A stretch of 20,167 nt of DNA, taken from contig JBMOOJ010000048.1 of NCBI GenBank assembly GCA_049323835.1, positions 1 to 20,167 of the forward strand. The letters are read 5' to 3'. This document shows, piece by piece, positions 1-8,601 of the stretch. How positions within the stretch are numbered: the stretch's first letter is position 1; every line of letters starts with the position of its first letter. The DNA is from SG-bin9 sp049323835. Lineage in GTDB: Bacteria; Pseudomonadota; Alphaproteobacteria; Rhizobiales; Xanthobacteraceae. Under the pieces are notes generated by a model. That model did not search any database and was not told the origin of the DNA. It saw only the letters and a program-made list of their open reading frames with translations. The position numbers and the translations under genes were made by a program.

Positions 1-322
1 TCCGGTAAGTTTGCTGGCTGTACTTGTCCCACTCGGATGTAAATACGCAGCGCCCGCCGATGCGATCAAAGCCGATCCTGAGTCCGCCAATGCCAGCAAA
101 CAGGTCAATGAACTTGAAGGTCGGGGAAGGTGAAACCGGCTTCGATTTAGCGATATGTTCTTCCAACCACTTGAGCGCTATCGGCGAAGCGCGCGATTGC
201 CCCGTTTCATAGCGAACGATCGTTCTCTCGGAGAGGCCGAGCACATCTGCCGCCTCGGCACGGGTAAGATTGGCCCTAAGCCGGAGTTCCTCGAACTGAA
301 TCGAATGCGGGGGGCGGGACAT
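1..322 (-). CDS. HTH-fused DNA cytosine-5 methyltransferase, N-terminal part
   Basis: This reading frame runs off the left edge, so only about the first 107 codons are present. Residues about 8-55 form an XRE/Cro-like helix-turn-helix (LTRAEAADVLGLSERTIVRYE). From about residue 70 the C5-methyltransferase fold begins: FKFIDLFAGIGGL is motif I, which binds S-adenosylmethionine, and FTSEWDKYSQQTY matches motif II with its acidic residue. The family methylates cytosine C5 in duplex DNA. An N-terminal HTH that represses the enzyme's own promoter is known for M.SsoII and M.EcoRII. The ATG at 322 is chosen because a stop codon lies 13 codons upstream and the HTH starts right after it. No good Shine-Dalgarno is visible. 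A hand count gives about 53% G+C over bases 1-180, lower than the neighbours, which suggests transfer. The catalytic PC motif and any restriction partner are outside the window. Confidence 0.9.
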   Translation of the reverse strand, partial: MSRPPHSIQFEELRLRANLTRAEAADVLGLSERTIVRYETGQSRASPIALKWLEEHIAKSKPVSPSPTFKFIDLFAGIGGLRIGFDRIGGRCVFTSEWDKYSQQTYR

Positions 323-340
323 GATTTGCCGACTGGATTT

Positions 341-381
341 CTGGGACGAATCGATGACACCTTGTCACTGATTTGTCCCAG
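341..381. promoter_or_regulatory. 41-bp interrupted palindrome, likely operator of the methyltransferase
   Basis: Two nested inverted repeats share one centre at base 361. The outer arms are CTGGGACGAATC (341-352) and GATTTGTCCCAG (370-381), with one mismatch. The inner arms are TGACA (355-359) and TGTCA (363-367). In all, 16 of 20 symmetric pairs match. The site lies just downstream of the predicted -10 box and over the expected start of the methyltransferase transcript, a position typical of a repressor site. The HTH at the enzyme's N-terminus is the obvious candidate binder, but that is inference. The same bases could fold as a hairpin in the 5' leader of the mRNA. Confidence 0.65.
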
Positions 382-384
382 CGA

Positions 385-414
385 ATCGTAGATGTTCGCT
401 GTATGTTCTGTCAA
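385..414 (-). promoter_or_regulatory. Predicted promoter of the methyltransferase gene
   Basis: Read on the minus strand there is a perfect -35 box TTGACA (414-409), an 18-base spacer and a -10-like TACGAT (390-385). Transcription would start near 378, inside the palindrome at 341-381, leaving a leader of about 55 bases before the ATG at 322. The -35 box lies just past the stop codon of the amine oxidase gene, so the methyltransferase appears to be transcribed independently. Confidence 0.6.
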
Positions 415-419
415 TGGCC

Positions 420-1655
420 TCAGACGATAGCCATTACCTCCCCCGCCGCCCTCTCTCCCGAATCCCGCGCGCCGTGAGCGGTGGAGAAGAAGTGCGGCGA
501 GGTTGCTTCCCCCGCAAAGAAGATGCGGCCGTCGACAGGTGCGGCAAGGATCGCGCGATCTTCGGCATGGCCTGGCAGCGCGTGCGAATAGGAGCCGCGT
601 GCGAACGGGTCGCTGGCCCAGCGCGATTCGCCGAGCGGCTTCAGCTTGCGGCGAAAGTCGTTACCAAGCAGTGCGACGATTTCGTCAATGGCCGCTGCCG
701 CCGTTGCGCCTTCGCCGGCCGCTTCGAGTTCGCGTGCAAACGTGCCGCCGAAGAAGCCGCCGACGCAGGCCTGTCCGAACGGCCGCAGATGATACGCGCC
801 TGTCGCCGTGCGCATCGTCGCGCCGCGCAGGCTGCCGTCGACCGGCAGCGCCTCCGGCTCGGCGAGCGCGAGCATCACCTTGTTATCGAGGCCGAGCGGC
901 AGACCAGCGGCGGCGCCGACCTTGTCGGGCAGCGGCGGGTGAAAGCGGATGTCCTCGCGGGCGATGATGTCGGTCGGTACCGTGACGATCACCTTGCCGG
1001 CGTCGATGGTGCCGCGCGACGTCTCGATGCGAATGCGCGCGCCGGAGTGGTCGATCAGCGTCACCTTTGTATCGAATGCAACGGGGCACGTTGCGCCATA
1101 CGCGGCGATCAGCGCGCCGTAACCCTGGCGGACGCGCCAGTTCACGTCGGTATCTTCGTAAGCATCCATGTCGTGGACGGACACGGAATCGAGCTCGCAG
1201 CCGTTCACGTAGGTCGAGACCGCATCGATCATCGGATTCCAGCGGTTGCCTGGTTCGAGGCAGAGGCTGGCTGCGCTGTCGTCCTCGCGTCCGGCCGCAA
1301 TCTCCGCCCGCTCGTAGAATTCATCCAGCGCGGTGACGAAGGCCTCGCGCTCTTTTGCCGGAAACCCCTTGTCGACGCTCTGTTCGCGCCACGGCGGCCG
1401 GTTCCGGTCGACGGTGAAGCCGAGTTTCTTCGCGATCAGCGTAAACGAGTTTACGTCGCCCGAATGCAGCCACTCACAGCCGACGTCGAAACGGATATCG
1501 CCGGGCAGGATCAGCGTCTGCGCGCGACCGCCCAGCCGGTTGCGGGCCTCCAGCACCAGCACCGACAGTCCGGAATGTTCCAAAGCGCGTGCCGCACCGA
1601 GGCCGGCGGCACCGGCGCCGATGATCGCGACATCAATGGAGGAAGGGAGGGGCAT
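420..1655 (-). CDS. FAD-dependent amine oxidase family protein
   Basis: A 411-residue flavoprotein of the flavin-containing amine oxidase family, which oxidises amines with FAD and oxygen or another acceptor; the substrate cannot be read from the sequence. The N-terminus has the Rossmann dinucleotide site IIGAGAAGLGAARAL (residues 11-25), then LEARNRLGGRAQT (35-47), the conserved RxGGR element of this family. The C-terminus has the FAD-contacting signature GRIFFAGEATS followed by STAHGARDSGERAA. Length is close to the family norm. No signal peptide is seen, so it is probably cytoplasmic. It lies 245 bases downstream of typA on the same strand, separated by palindromic repeats and a hairpin, so co-transcription is doubtful. 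The start at 1655 places the Rossmann site near the N-terminus, as usual. A more distant FAD-dependent oxidoreductase activity is possible. Confidence 0.88.
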   Translation of the reverse strand: MPLPSSIDVAIIGAGAAGLGAARALEHSGLSVLVLEARNRLGGRAQTLILPGDIRFDVGCEWLHSGDVNSFTLIAKKLGFTVDRNRPPWREQSVDKGFPAKEREAFVTALDEFYERAEIAAGREDDSAASLCLEPGNRWNPMIDAVSTYVNGCELDSVSVHDMDAYEDTDVNWRVRQGYGALIAAYGATCPVAFDTKVTLIDHSGARIRIETSRGTIDAGKVIVTVPTDIIAREDIRFHPPLPDKVGAAAGLPLGLDNKVMLALAEPEALPVDGSLRGATMRTATGAYHLRPFGQACVGGFFGGTFARELEAAGEGATAAAAIDEIVALLGNDFRRKLKPLGESRWASDPFARGSYSHALPGHAEDRAILAAPVDGRIFFAGEATSPHFFSTAHGARDSGERAAGEVMAIV

Positions 1656-1668
1656 GCGAATTCCGTTC

Positions 1669-1711
1669 CCTCATGGTGAGGAGCGCGGAATGCGCGTCTC
1701 CACCCATGAGG
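1669..1711. repeat. REP-like palindromic element
   Basis: An imperfect palindrome begins CCTCATGGTGAGGAGCGCGG and ends with a short inverted copy, CCATGAGG. I recognise this style of short intergenic palindrome from Bradyrhizobium-type genomes, where it occurs many times. It lies upstream of the amine oxidase gene. Copy number cannot be checked within this window. Confidence 0.5.
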
Positions 1712-1735
1712 CCGAACACCTACAGCAAAACCATT

Positions 1736-1776
1736 CATCCTTCGAGACGCCTGCTGGCGCGAGCTCCTCAGGATAG
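1736..1776. repeat. Second REP-like element
   Basis: The stretch starts CATCCTTCGAGACGCC and ends GAGCTCCTCAGGATAG, so the ends ATCCT/AGGAT are inverted and the interior is only partly symmetric. It resembles a recurrent rhizobial intergenic repeat and sits 24 bases from the element at 1669-1711, suggesting the two form a composite unit. Confidence 0.45.
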
Positions 1777-1849
1777 GCTGATGGAAACCTCTACATCACC
1801 GGGCTTGTTCCGGTAATGCCGATCGGGACACGCGGCCTGCCTGAACGAG

Positions 1850-1872
1850 ATCGCCGGGACGGGCCCGGCGAT
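1850..1872 (-). terminator. Hairpin downstream of typA
   Basis: A perfect 9-bp stem, ATCGCCGGG (1850-1858) and CCCGGCGAT (1864-1872), encloses a 5-base loop, 28 bases past the typA stop codon. The stem is very stable, but no U-run follows on the minus strand. It may be a factor-assisted terminator or mRNA 3' end stabiliser rather than a classical intrinsic terminator. Confidence 0.5.
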
Positions 1873-1900
1873 GACAATTCTTTGTGATGTCGGGCGAGGC

Positions 1901-3730
<1,830 letters not shown>

Positions 3731-3756
3731 AGGACAGCCATGGGGTTATCGGGTGC

Positions 3757-3812
3757 TGGACCGCTTTTCCGGGGTCCAAAAACGTGGTGCCCGGCCTTCT
3801 CAAGCCGGGCAC
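3757..3812 (-). promoter_or_regulatory. Structured leader upstream of typA
   Basis: Two hairpins lie between the predicted typA promoter and its ATG. The first has a perfect 9-bp stem GTGCCCGGC / GCCGGGCAC (3787-3795 and 3804-3812). On the minus strand it is followed after 6 bases by a run of five T. The second pairs TGGACC / GGTCCA (3757-3762 and 3773-3778). They may form an attenuator or a structure that tunes translation. Function is inferred from position only, and a common palindromic repeat could also explain the first stem. Confidence 0.4.
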
Positions 3813-3830
3813 GCCAATACGTTGCGGCGC

Positions 3831-3860
3831 AATATATAGTCAAAAAAAGCGAAAAAACAA
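3831..3860 (-). promoter_or_regulatory. Predicted typA promoter
   Basis: The region is strikingly A+T rich compared with its surroundings. On the minus strand it offers a -35-like TTGTTT (3860-3855) and a -10-like TATATT (3836-3831) with an 18-base spacer, or TATATA with a 16-base spacer. Transcription would start near 3825, giving a leader of about 95 bases. The -35 match is only partial. Confidence 0.45.
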
Positions 3861-3937
3861 TGACTTTGGGACAAAACGCTTAACTGGAGCGGACCGGCGC
3901 TAAGGCGATTTTCGCGAGTGTTTTCAGCCGTCCGCCA

Positions 3938-5365
3938 TCAGGCCCGGAGCTGAACGTTCGGCCGGGCCGGGCTCGGCGGCATCGACATCAAGAGCAGCTT
4001 GCGGTCGGCGACCGCGTTATGGAACTGCTCCAGCGCGATGTTGAAGGCGGTGAGCGTGCCTTCCTCGATTGCGCCGTGCTCGAAGCAGGTCAGCGTGTCG
4101 CGCATGATGCCATCGGCCTCGAGCTGCAATCCGTCGATCTCTTCCGCGTTGTTCGATTTGCGCACGATCGCGATCATCTCCAGCAGGCGATCGCGGCGCG
4201 AGGAATTGCTGATGCGCTCGTCCTTGCGCATGTAGCCGGCGAACCAGGCGCCGGCCGAGCCGAGCACGGACAGGCCCATGAAGCCGAACCAGATGTAGTC
4301 GCTGTACTTTTCGAGGAACGTCTTTTCCTCACCGTCGACATAGGCGGCTGCGCCGGGATGGGCGGGCAGCGAGGCATCCTTGTCGGTGTCGGGCGCTTCG
4401 AGTTTCGCCGCGTGCGCGTATTCCGACAGCACGGACTGGCGCACCGAGAACAATTGCCGCGTGAATGCGGCGATGGTCGTTTCCGGCAGTGCCTTGCGTG
4501 CGACGATGTGGTGACTGAACCCGATGGTCTTGATCGTGTCCTCCGGCTTGTCGTTGCCGTATGCGCCCGCCGGAATTTCTGCGGACTCATAGGCCGGATA
4601 TTTCTGGTCGATCGCGTCGGCGGCATCGATTGCGAGGAACTTCGCCTGCGCGCCTCCGCGCGACGTGGCATTGATGGCGTCGGCAGTGATTTTGCTGCTG
4701 AGCGGACCGACAGCAATGAATGCGTCGAGGTTCTGGCCCTTCACGGCCTCGGCAAAGCCGGTCGTCGAGAACTGGACGATCTCGTACCTGTCGGGTTTGA
4801 GGCCATACTGATCGAGGATGATCTTCAGCAGATTGACGTTGGCCTGGGTGCGGCCGATGACGCCGATCTTCTTGCCGGCGAGGTCGGTGATCTTCCTGAT
4901 CGGTTTGCCTTTCGCGCCTTTCGCGCGCGGCGGCGCCCACAGCACGGCGACGTTCTTGCGCAGCGTCGCGACCGCCATGGCTTCCTTGGGAAGGTCGAGA
5001 TCGCCGCGGACGACCGCGAGGTCGGTGGTGCCGTTGGCGACGCTGGTCGCCGCGGCGCTGGTGCCTTCGGAAGGGATGACACGCAAACGGATCTTGCTGC
5101 GCTCGCGCGCGAACGCCTGGGTGAGCGCCTGGATCACCTTGACGTCGTCGCTGTTCGGCGGGCCGACGGCGATGCGCAGCGTCACCGGGCGCATGCTGTA
5201 GTAATAGGCGGCGGCCGTCATCGCGAGCACGGCAAGGGTGGCGGCGAGCGCAATGAAAAAGGCGGCGATGCGCCGCGAGCGGGGAGTGCGGGGTGCGTTT
5301 GGATCGAACGATGTGACACCGAGCTCGGTGGAACGCGACATCAGCCTTCTCAGTGTCTCATTCAT
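3938..5365 (-). CDS. TAXI-family solute-binding protein, membrane anchored
   Basis: About 475 residues. Most of the protein matches the TAXI/NMT1-like periplasmic binding fold of TRAP transporters (TLRIAVGPPNSDD, VIPSEGTSAAATSVANGTTDLAVVRGD, LAGKKIGVIGRTQAN). The substrate is unknown. An N-terminal membrane segment (RIAAFFIALAATLAVLAMTA) and a second near the C-terminus (YIWFGFMGLSVLGSAGAWFA) flank the binding domain, leaving a cytoplasmic tail of roughly 90 residues. No TRAP membrane subunit is in the window, so it may be an anchored receptor or work with a distant partner. I prefer the ATG at 5365 (MNETLRRL). A frame start at 5599 would collide with the divergent phhB start region. A start at 5341 (MSRSTELG) has an AGAAGG just upstream and is possible. 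The gene precedes typA on the same strand. Confidence 0.82.
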   Translation of the reverse strand: MNETLRRLMSRSTELGVTSFDPNAPRTPRSRRIAAFFIALAATLAVLAMTAAAYYYSMRPVTLRIAVGPPNSDDVKVIQALTQAFARERSKIRLRVIPSEGTSAAATSVANGTTDLAVVRGDLDLPKEAMAVATLRKNVAVLWAPPRAKGAKGKPIRKITDLAGKKIGVIGRTQANVNLLKIILDQYGLKPDRYEIVQFSTTGFAEAVKGQNLDAFIAVGPLSSKITADAINATSRGGAQAKFLAIDAADAIDQKYPAYESAEIPAGAYGNDKPEDTIKTIGFSHHIVARKALPETTIAAFTRQLFSVRQSVLSEYAHAAKLEAPDTDKDASLPAHPGAAAYVDGEEKTFLEKYSDYIWFGFMGLSVLGSAGAWFAGYMRKDERISNSSRRDRLLEMIAIVRKSNNAEEIDGLQLEADGIMRDTLTCFEHGAIEEGTLTAFNIALEQFHNAVADRKLLLMSMPPSPARPNVQLRA

Positions 5366-5616
5366 TCGATCAGCGCTCGCGTTGGCAACTCGTGCGGGCC
5401 AACAGGCCCTCCGGGAAGATACGTGACAGCCGTCAAACGGATGAATCTTAAAGCAAAACGGTCCGTTCGCTGGTATCCAACAGGCGCTAGGGTAAGATTG
5501 TAGCAAATTTGCAGCGGGCTGGCTTGCCCGGCCTGCGACATGGTTACTGCGCGCCGCGGGCACAACCGCCGGGCTTCGGGGTTGTTCCGGGACGCGCATC
5601 GAGCAAGGAGGCCGGC

Positions 5617-5910
5617 ATGGCCGAGAAACTCACGGACGAGGGGCGCAGGCAGGCGCTCGGGGGCATTCCCGGCTGGAGCGAGGTGAGCGGCCGCGACGCC
5701 ATCCAGCGCACCTTCACCTTCAAGAATTTCAACGAGGCGTTCGGCTTCATGAGCCGGGCTGCATTGGTGGCCGAAAAGATGGACCACCATCCCGAATGGT
5801 CGAACGTCTACAAGACCGTCGAGGTGGTGCTCTCGACCCATGACGCGGGCGGATTGACCACGCTCGACATCAAACTTGCGAAAGCGATGAACGAGATCGC
5901 GGGGAAGTAA
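5617..5910 (+). CDS. phhB: 4a-hydroxytetrahydrobiopterin dehydratase
   Basis: A 97-residue pterin-4a-carbinolamine dehydratase. It dehydrates 4a-hydroxytetrahydropterin so that the cofactor of aromatic amino acid hydroxylases can be recycled; bacterial members without a hydroxylase have also been linked to molybdopterin metabolism. The signature EKMDHHPEWSNVY (residues 53-65) holds the catalytic His57-His58-Pro59, matching the family pattern E-x3-H-H-P-x5-Y. Length is normal for the family. The start at 5617 is preceded by a strong AAGGAGG (5605-5611) at ideal spacing, which rules out the upstream in-frame ATG at 5509. It is divergent from the TAXI gene and is followed on the same strand by the YkvA-family gene. 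No phenylalanine hydroxylase gene lies nearby. Confidence 0.93.
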   Translation: MAEKLTDEGRRQALGGIPGWSEVSGRDAIQRTFTFKNFNEAFGFMSRAALVAEKMDHHPEWSNVYKTVEVVLSTHDAGGLTTLDIKLAKAMNEIAGK

Positions 5911-5988
5911 CTCCGTTCACGCAGGCTTGCAGCGGGTCTTGCGGCTTCCCATTTTTCTGCAATGAAGCCGGCACCGGGTCAGGACAAC

Positions 5989-6384
5989 ATGGCGCAGGAG
6001 CAAACCATCGATTTCGAGCCGGCGGACAAGCTCGCGCGGGATCGCGAGAGCGTGCGCAAGCGTTTCTTCGCAAAGGTGAAGCGCGTCGCCGTCCACCTGC
6101 CGTTCGCCGAGGACCTGATCGCATCCTACTACTGCGCGTTCGACCGCAAGACGCCGCGCCACGTGCAGGTGTCGCTGCTCGGCGCGCTCGCCTATTTCAT
6201 CCTGCCGTTCGATTTCGTGCCGGACCTGTTGCCGGTGCTCGGCTTCACTGACGATGCGGCGGTGCTCGCGACTGCGATCCGTATGGTCGCGAGCCACATT
6301 CGTCCCGATCATCGCGATGCGGCGCGTTCTGCGATTGCTCGGATCAAGGACGGCGAGACACCGACGGACGCTGCTGCCGGCTGA
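5989..6384 (+). CDS. YkvA family (DUF1232) protein
   Basis: A 131-residue protein with the DUF1232/YkvA core LLGALAYFILPFDFVPDLLP followed by GFTDDAAVL (about residues 63-93), a hydrophobic segment rich in Pro and Asp that defines the family. Its biochemical function is unknown; the hydrophobic stretch suggests membrane association. The start at 5989 has a CAGGA five bases upstream, whereas the in-frame ATG at 5962 has no ribosome site. It lies 78 bases after the pterin dehydratase and 73 bases before the ketopantoate-reductase-like gene, all on the plus strand. The three could share a transcript, though the gaps do not demand it. Confidence 0.85.
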   Translation: MAQEQTIDFEPADKLARDRESVRKRFFAKVKRVAVHLPFAEDLIASYYCAFDRKTPRHVQVSLLGALAYFILPFDFVPDLLPVLGFTDDAAVLATAIRMVASHIRPDHRDAARSAIARIKDGETPTDAAAG

Positions 6385-6457
6385 CGGCAGCAATTCCCCA
6401 TCGCGCGATTGATGCTAACCTGCCGGCGATCCAATCACGAAGCAGGAGATGTCGCCC

Positions 6458-7381
6458 ATGCGTGTTGCCATTATCGGAACCGGAGCGATGGGCTCGGTCT
6501 ACGCAGGCTTGATGGGCGCGGCCGGCATCGACGTCTGGGCGATCGATACCTGGCCCGCGCATATCGATGCCATTCGCGCCGATGGCCTGCGCATCTCCGG
6601 CGCCAGCGGCGACAAGACGGTGAAGCTCAATGCATCGCAGATGGTCGCGGATGCCGGACCGATCGATCTCGCGATCATCGCCACCAAGGCATCGGGTGTC
6701 GAAGCGGCGGCGCATGCGGTGAAGCCGGTGCTCGCGACGGGCGGCACGGTGCTCACGATTCAAAACGGCGTCGGGTCGGCCGAGAAGGTCGCAGCGATCG
6801 TCGGCGCCGACAATGTGCTGATCGGAGTCGTCGGCGGGTTCGGCGCATCGATTCCGAAGCCCGGTCACGCGCACCACAACGGCTGGGAGTTCGTGCGCCT
6901 TGGCGAATATGCGGGCGGGATGACCGAGCGCCTCGAAGGCGTCGGCAAGATCTGGGAAAGCGCGGGCTTCAAGGTTCTGAAGTTTCCCGACATTCACCGC
7001 ATGGTTTGGGAAAAGCTGATCTGCAACATCGCCTACTCAGGCCCGTGCACGCTCACCGGCCTCACCATCGGCGAGGTCATCAACAGCCCCGATGCGTTCC
7101 GCATTTCGGCAGGCTGCGCGACCGAAGCATTCGAGATGGCGAAGGCACAGAACATCGCCGTCGAGATTGACGAGCCAGTCAAATACGTCCGCGACTTCGG
7201 GCTCAAGATTCCCGGCGCGCGTCCGTCGATGCTGCTCGATCACATGGCCAGCAGGAAATCCGAGATCGACGTGATCAACGGCGCGATCCCGCCGCTCGGC
7301 GACAGGTTCGGCATCGACACGCCGTTCAACGACGTCGTCGTGTCGCTCGTGAAGGGCAAGGAAACGCTGTTCAAAAGCTGA
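6458..7381 (+). CDS. Ketopantoate reductase family (PanE/ApbA-like) protein
   Basis: A 307-residue NAD(P)H-dependent reductase. The classical member reduces 2-dehydropantoate to pantoate for coenzyme A synthesis. The N-terminus is the Rossmann site MRVAIIGTGAMGSVYAG. LTIQNGVG carries the conserved Asn103, and MVWEKLICN carries Lys186, the expected general acid. The C-terminal domain has RPSMLLDHMASRKSEIDVINGAI, the usual substrate-contacting helix with Glu and Asn. Residues thus support catalysis, but alphaproteobacteria carry several paralogues, so true PanE activity is not certain. AGGAG (6444-6448) sits 9 bases before the ATG at 6458 and directly abuts the in-frame ATG at 6449. I take 6458. 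A large palindromic hairpin follows the stop. Confidence 0.9.
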   Translation: MRVAIIGTGAMGSVYAGLMGAAGIDVWAIDTWPAHIDAIRADGLRISGASGDKTVKLNASQMVADAGPIDLAIIATKASGVEAAAHAVKPVLATGGTVLTIQNGVGSAEKVAAIVGADNVLIGVVGGFGASIPKPGHAHHNGWEFVRLGEYAGGMTERLEGVGKIWESAGFKVLKFPDIHRMVWEKLICNIAYSGPCTLTGLTIGEVINSPDAFRISAGCATEAFEMAKAQNIAVEIDEPVKYVRDFGLKIPGARPSMLLDHMASRKSEIDVINGAIPPLGDRFGIDTPFNDVVVSLVKGKETLFKS

Positions 7382-7390
7382 CGCGCTTTT

Positions 7391-7433
7391 CCCGGACGCG
7401 ACGCAGCGGGTAACGCTGCGTCGCAGAGCCGGG
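7391..7433. repeat. Palindromic repeat / terminator-like hairpin
   Basis: GACGCAGCG (7400-7408) and CGCTGCGTC (7414-7422) form a perfect stem with the 5-base loop GGTAA, extendable by two more pairs with one mismatch. Outer CCCGG/CCGGG boxes flank it. I recognise this pattern as a frequent Bradyrhizobium-type intergenic palindrome. It lies 10 bases after the reductase stop codon and probably also ends or protects that transcript. Confidence 0.55.
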
Positions 7434-7462
7434 ATCGTCGCAAACTCCGCGGTCGGTACGGC

Positions 7463-7479
7463 CCCGGCTCAAGGCCGGG
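7463..7479 (-). terminator. Hairpin downstream of quinone oxidoreductase gene
   Basis: A perfect 6-bp stem CCCGGC / GCCGGG with a 5-base loop lies 9 bases beyond the stop codon of the minus-strand oxidoreductase gene. It is in the convergent gap with the reductase gene. No U-tract follows, so it is only a possible terminator. Confidence 0.4.
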
Positions 7480-7488
7480 ACAAGAAAA

Positions 7489-8463
7489 TCACGGATGCAG
7501 GATCACCTTGCCCATGGCCTGACGGCCGGCGAGCACCTTCAGCGCCTCGGCGGTCTTCGACAGCGGGAAGGTGCGGTCGACGTGCGATGAGATCTTGCCT
7601 TCCGCCGTCCACTTCACGAGTTTTTCGAGATTGGCGCGGTTCTTGTCCGGGTTCTGACGTGCCCACGCGCCCCAGAACACGCCGCGGATATCGCAGCCCT
7701 TCAGCAGCGCGAGGTTGAGCGGCAGCTTCGGAATTTCGCCCGCGGCGAAGCCGATCACGAGGAAGCGGCCTTCCCATGCCATCGAGCGCACGCCGGCTTC
7801 CGCATACGCGCCGCCGACCGGATCGAACACGATGTCGACGCCCTTGCCGCCGGTGATGCGCTTGAGCCCTTCCTTCAAATCTTCCTTCGCGTAATTCAGC
7901 GTCATCTCGGCGCCGTGCTTCTTGGCGAACTCGAGCTTCTCGTCGGACGACGCGCAGGCGATGACTTTCAGGCCCATCAGCTTGCCGAGCTCGCACGCCG
8001 CGAGACCCGTACCACCGGCCGCGCCGAACACCGCCAGCGTTTCGCCGGGCTTCGGCGAGGCGCGATCTTCCAGCGCATGCAGCGCGGTGCCGTAAATGAT
8101 GATGATGCCGGCGGCGCGGTCGTAATCGAGATTGTCCGGAATCTTGACGATCGACTTTTCCGGCAGTGCGATCTTCTCGCGCGCGCCGTTGTGACCACAT
8201 GAAGCCACGACGCGATCGCCAACCTTCAGGGTCGTTACGCCTGCGCCGATGCTCTCGATCACGCCCGCAACTTCCGCGGCCGGAGAGAACGGGAAGGGTG
8301 GCTTGATCTGATACTTGCCCTGGATCATCAGGATGTCGAAGAAGTTCAGCGCCGCCGCCTTGATGGCGATCACTGCCTCGCCGGGGCCCGCAACCGGATC
8401 GGGAACATCGGCGTAAACGAGGTCATCGGGTTCGCAGTACTGCGAGCAGAGGATGGCTTTCAT
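7489..8463 (-). CDS. NADPH:quinone oxidoreductase family protein (zinc-free MDR)
   Basis: A 324-residue medium-chain dehydrogenase/reductase of the quinone oxidoreductase (zeta-crystallin-like) branch, which reduces quinones or activated alkenes with NADPH. The N-terminal GroES-like domain has AAALNFFDILMIQGKYQ and PFPFSPAAEVAGVIESIGAG. The nucleotide-binding loop is VFGAAGGTGLAA (about residues 145-156). The structural and catalytic zinc ligands of alcohol dehydrogenases are not seen, which fits this branch. The ATG at 8463 begins the family-typical MKAILCSQY and is preceded by AAGGTG. The frame stays open far upstream across the divergent SDR gene, but that extension is a shadow. It is divergent from the SDR, with 138 bases between the starts. 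A shared acyl or quinone redox role is possible but unproven. Confidence 0.92.
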   Translation of the reverse strand: MKAILCSQYCEPDDLVYADVPDPVAGPGEAVIAIKAAALNFFDILMIQGKYQIKPPFPFSPAAEVAGVIESIGAGVTTLKVGDRVVASCGHNGAREKIALPEKSIVKIPDNLDYDRAAGIIIIYGTALHALEDRASPKPGETLAVFGAAGGTGLAACELGKLMGLKVIACASSDEKLEFAKKHGAEMTLNYAKEDLKEGLKRITGGKGVDIVFDPVGGAYAEAGVRSMAWEGRFLVIGFAAGEIPKLPLNLALLKGCDIRGVFWGAWARQNPDKNRANLEKLVKWTAEGKISSHVDRTFPLSKTAEALKVLAGRQAMGKVILHP

Positions 8464-8601
8464 CGGATCACCTTGGGCAAGCTTTTCTGATTGATTGTCC
8501 CGGCTTTCTTGCCGGATTTTGCTGATCCCCACAACCGCGATCCGATGCACTCGGGGTGTTGAAATTTCAGCGAGACCTGCGATCAATTCCCGGCAAACGG
8601 A

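Noticed and set aside
178..414. A 78-codon minus-strand frame beginning MTEHTANIYDSL
   Set aside because: It overlaps the methyltransferase start in another frame. The overlapping frame from 322 has clear HTH and FAGIGG motifs, and the ATG at 414 coincides with the predicted -35 box.
5497..5502. TACAAT on the minus strand as a -10 box for the TAXI gene
   Set aside because: The hexamer is good, but no -35 box is present at a suitable distance and it lies over 130 bases upstream of the chosen start.
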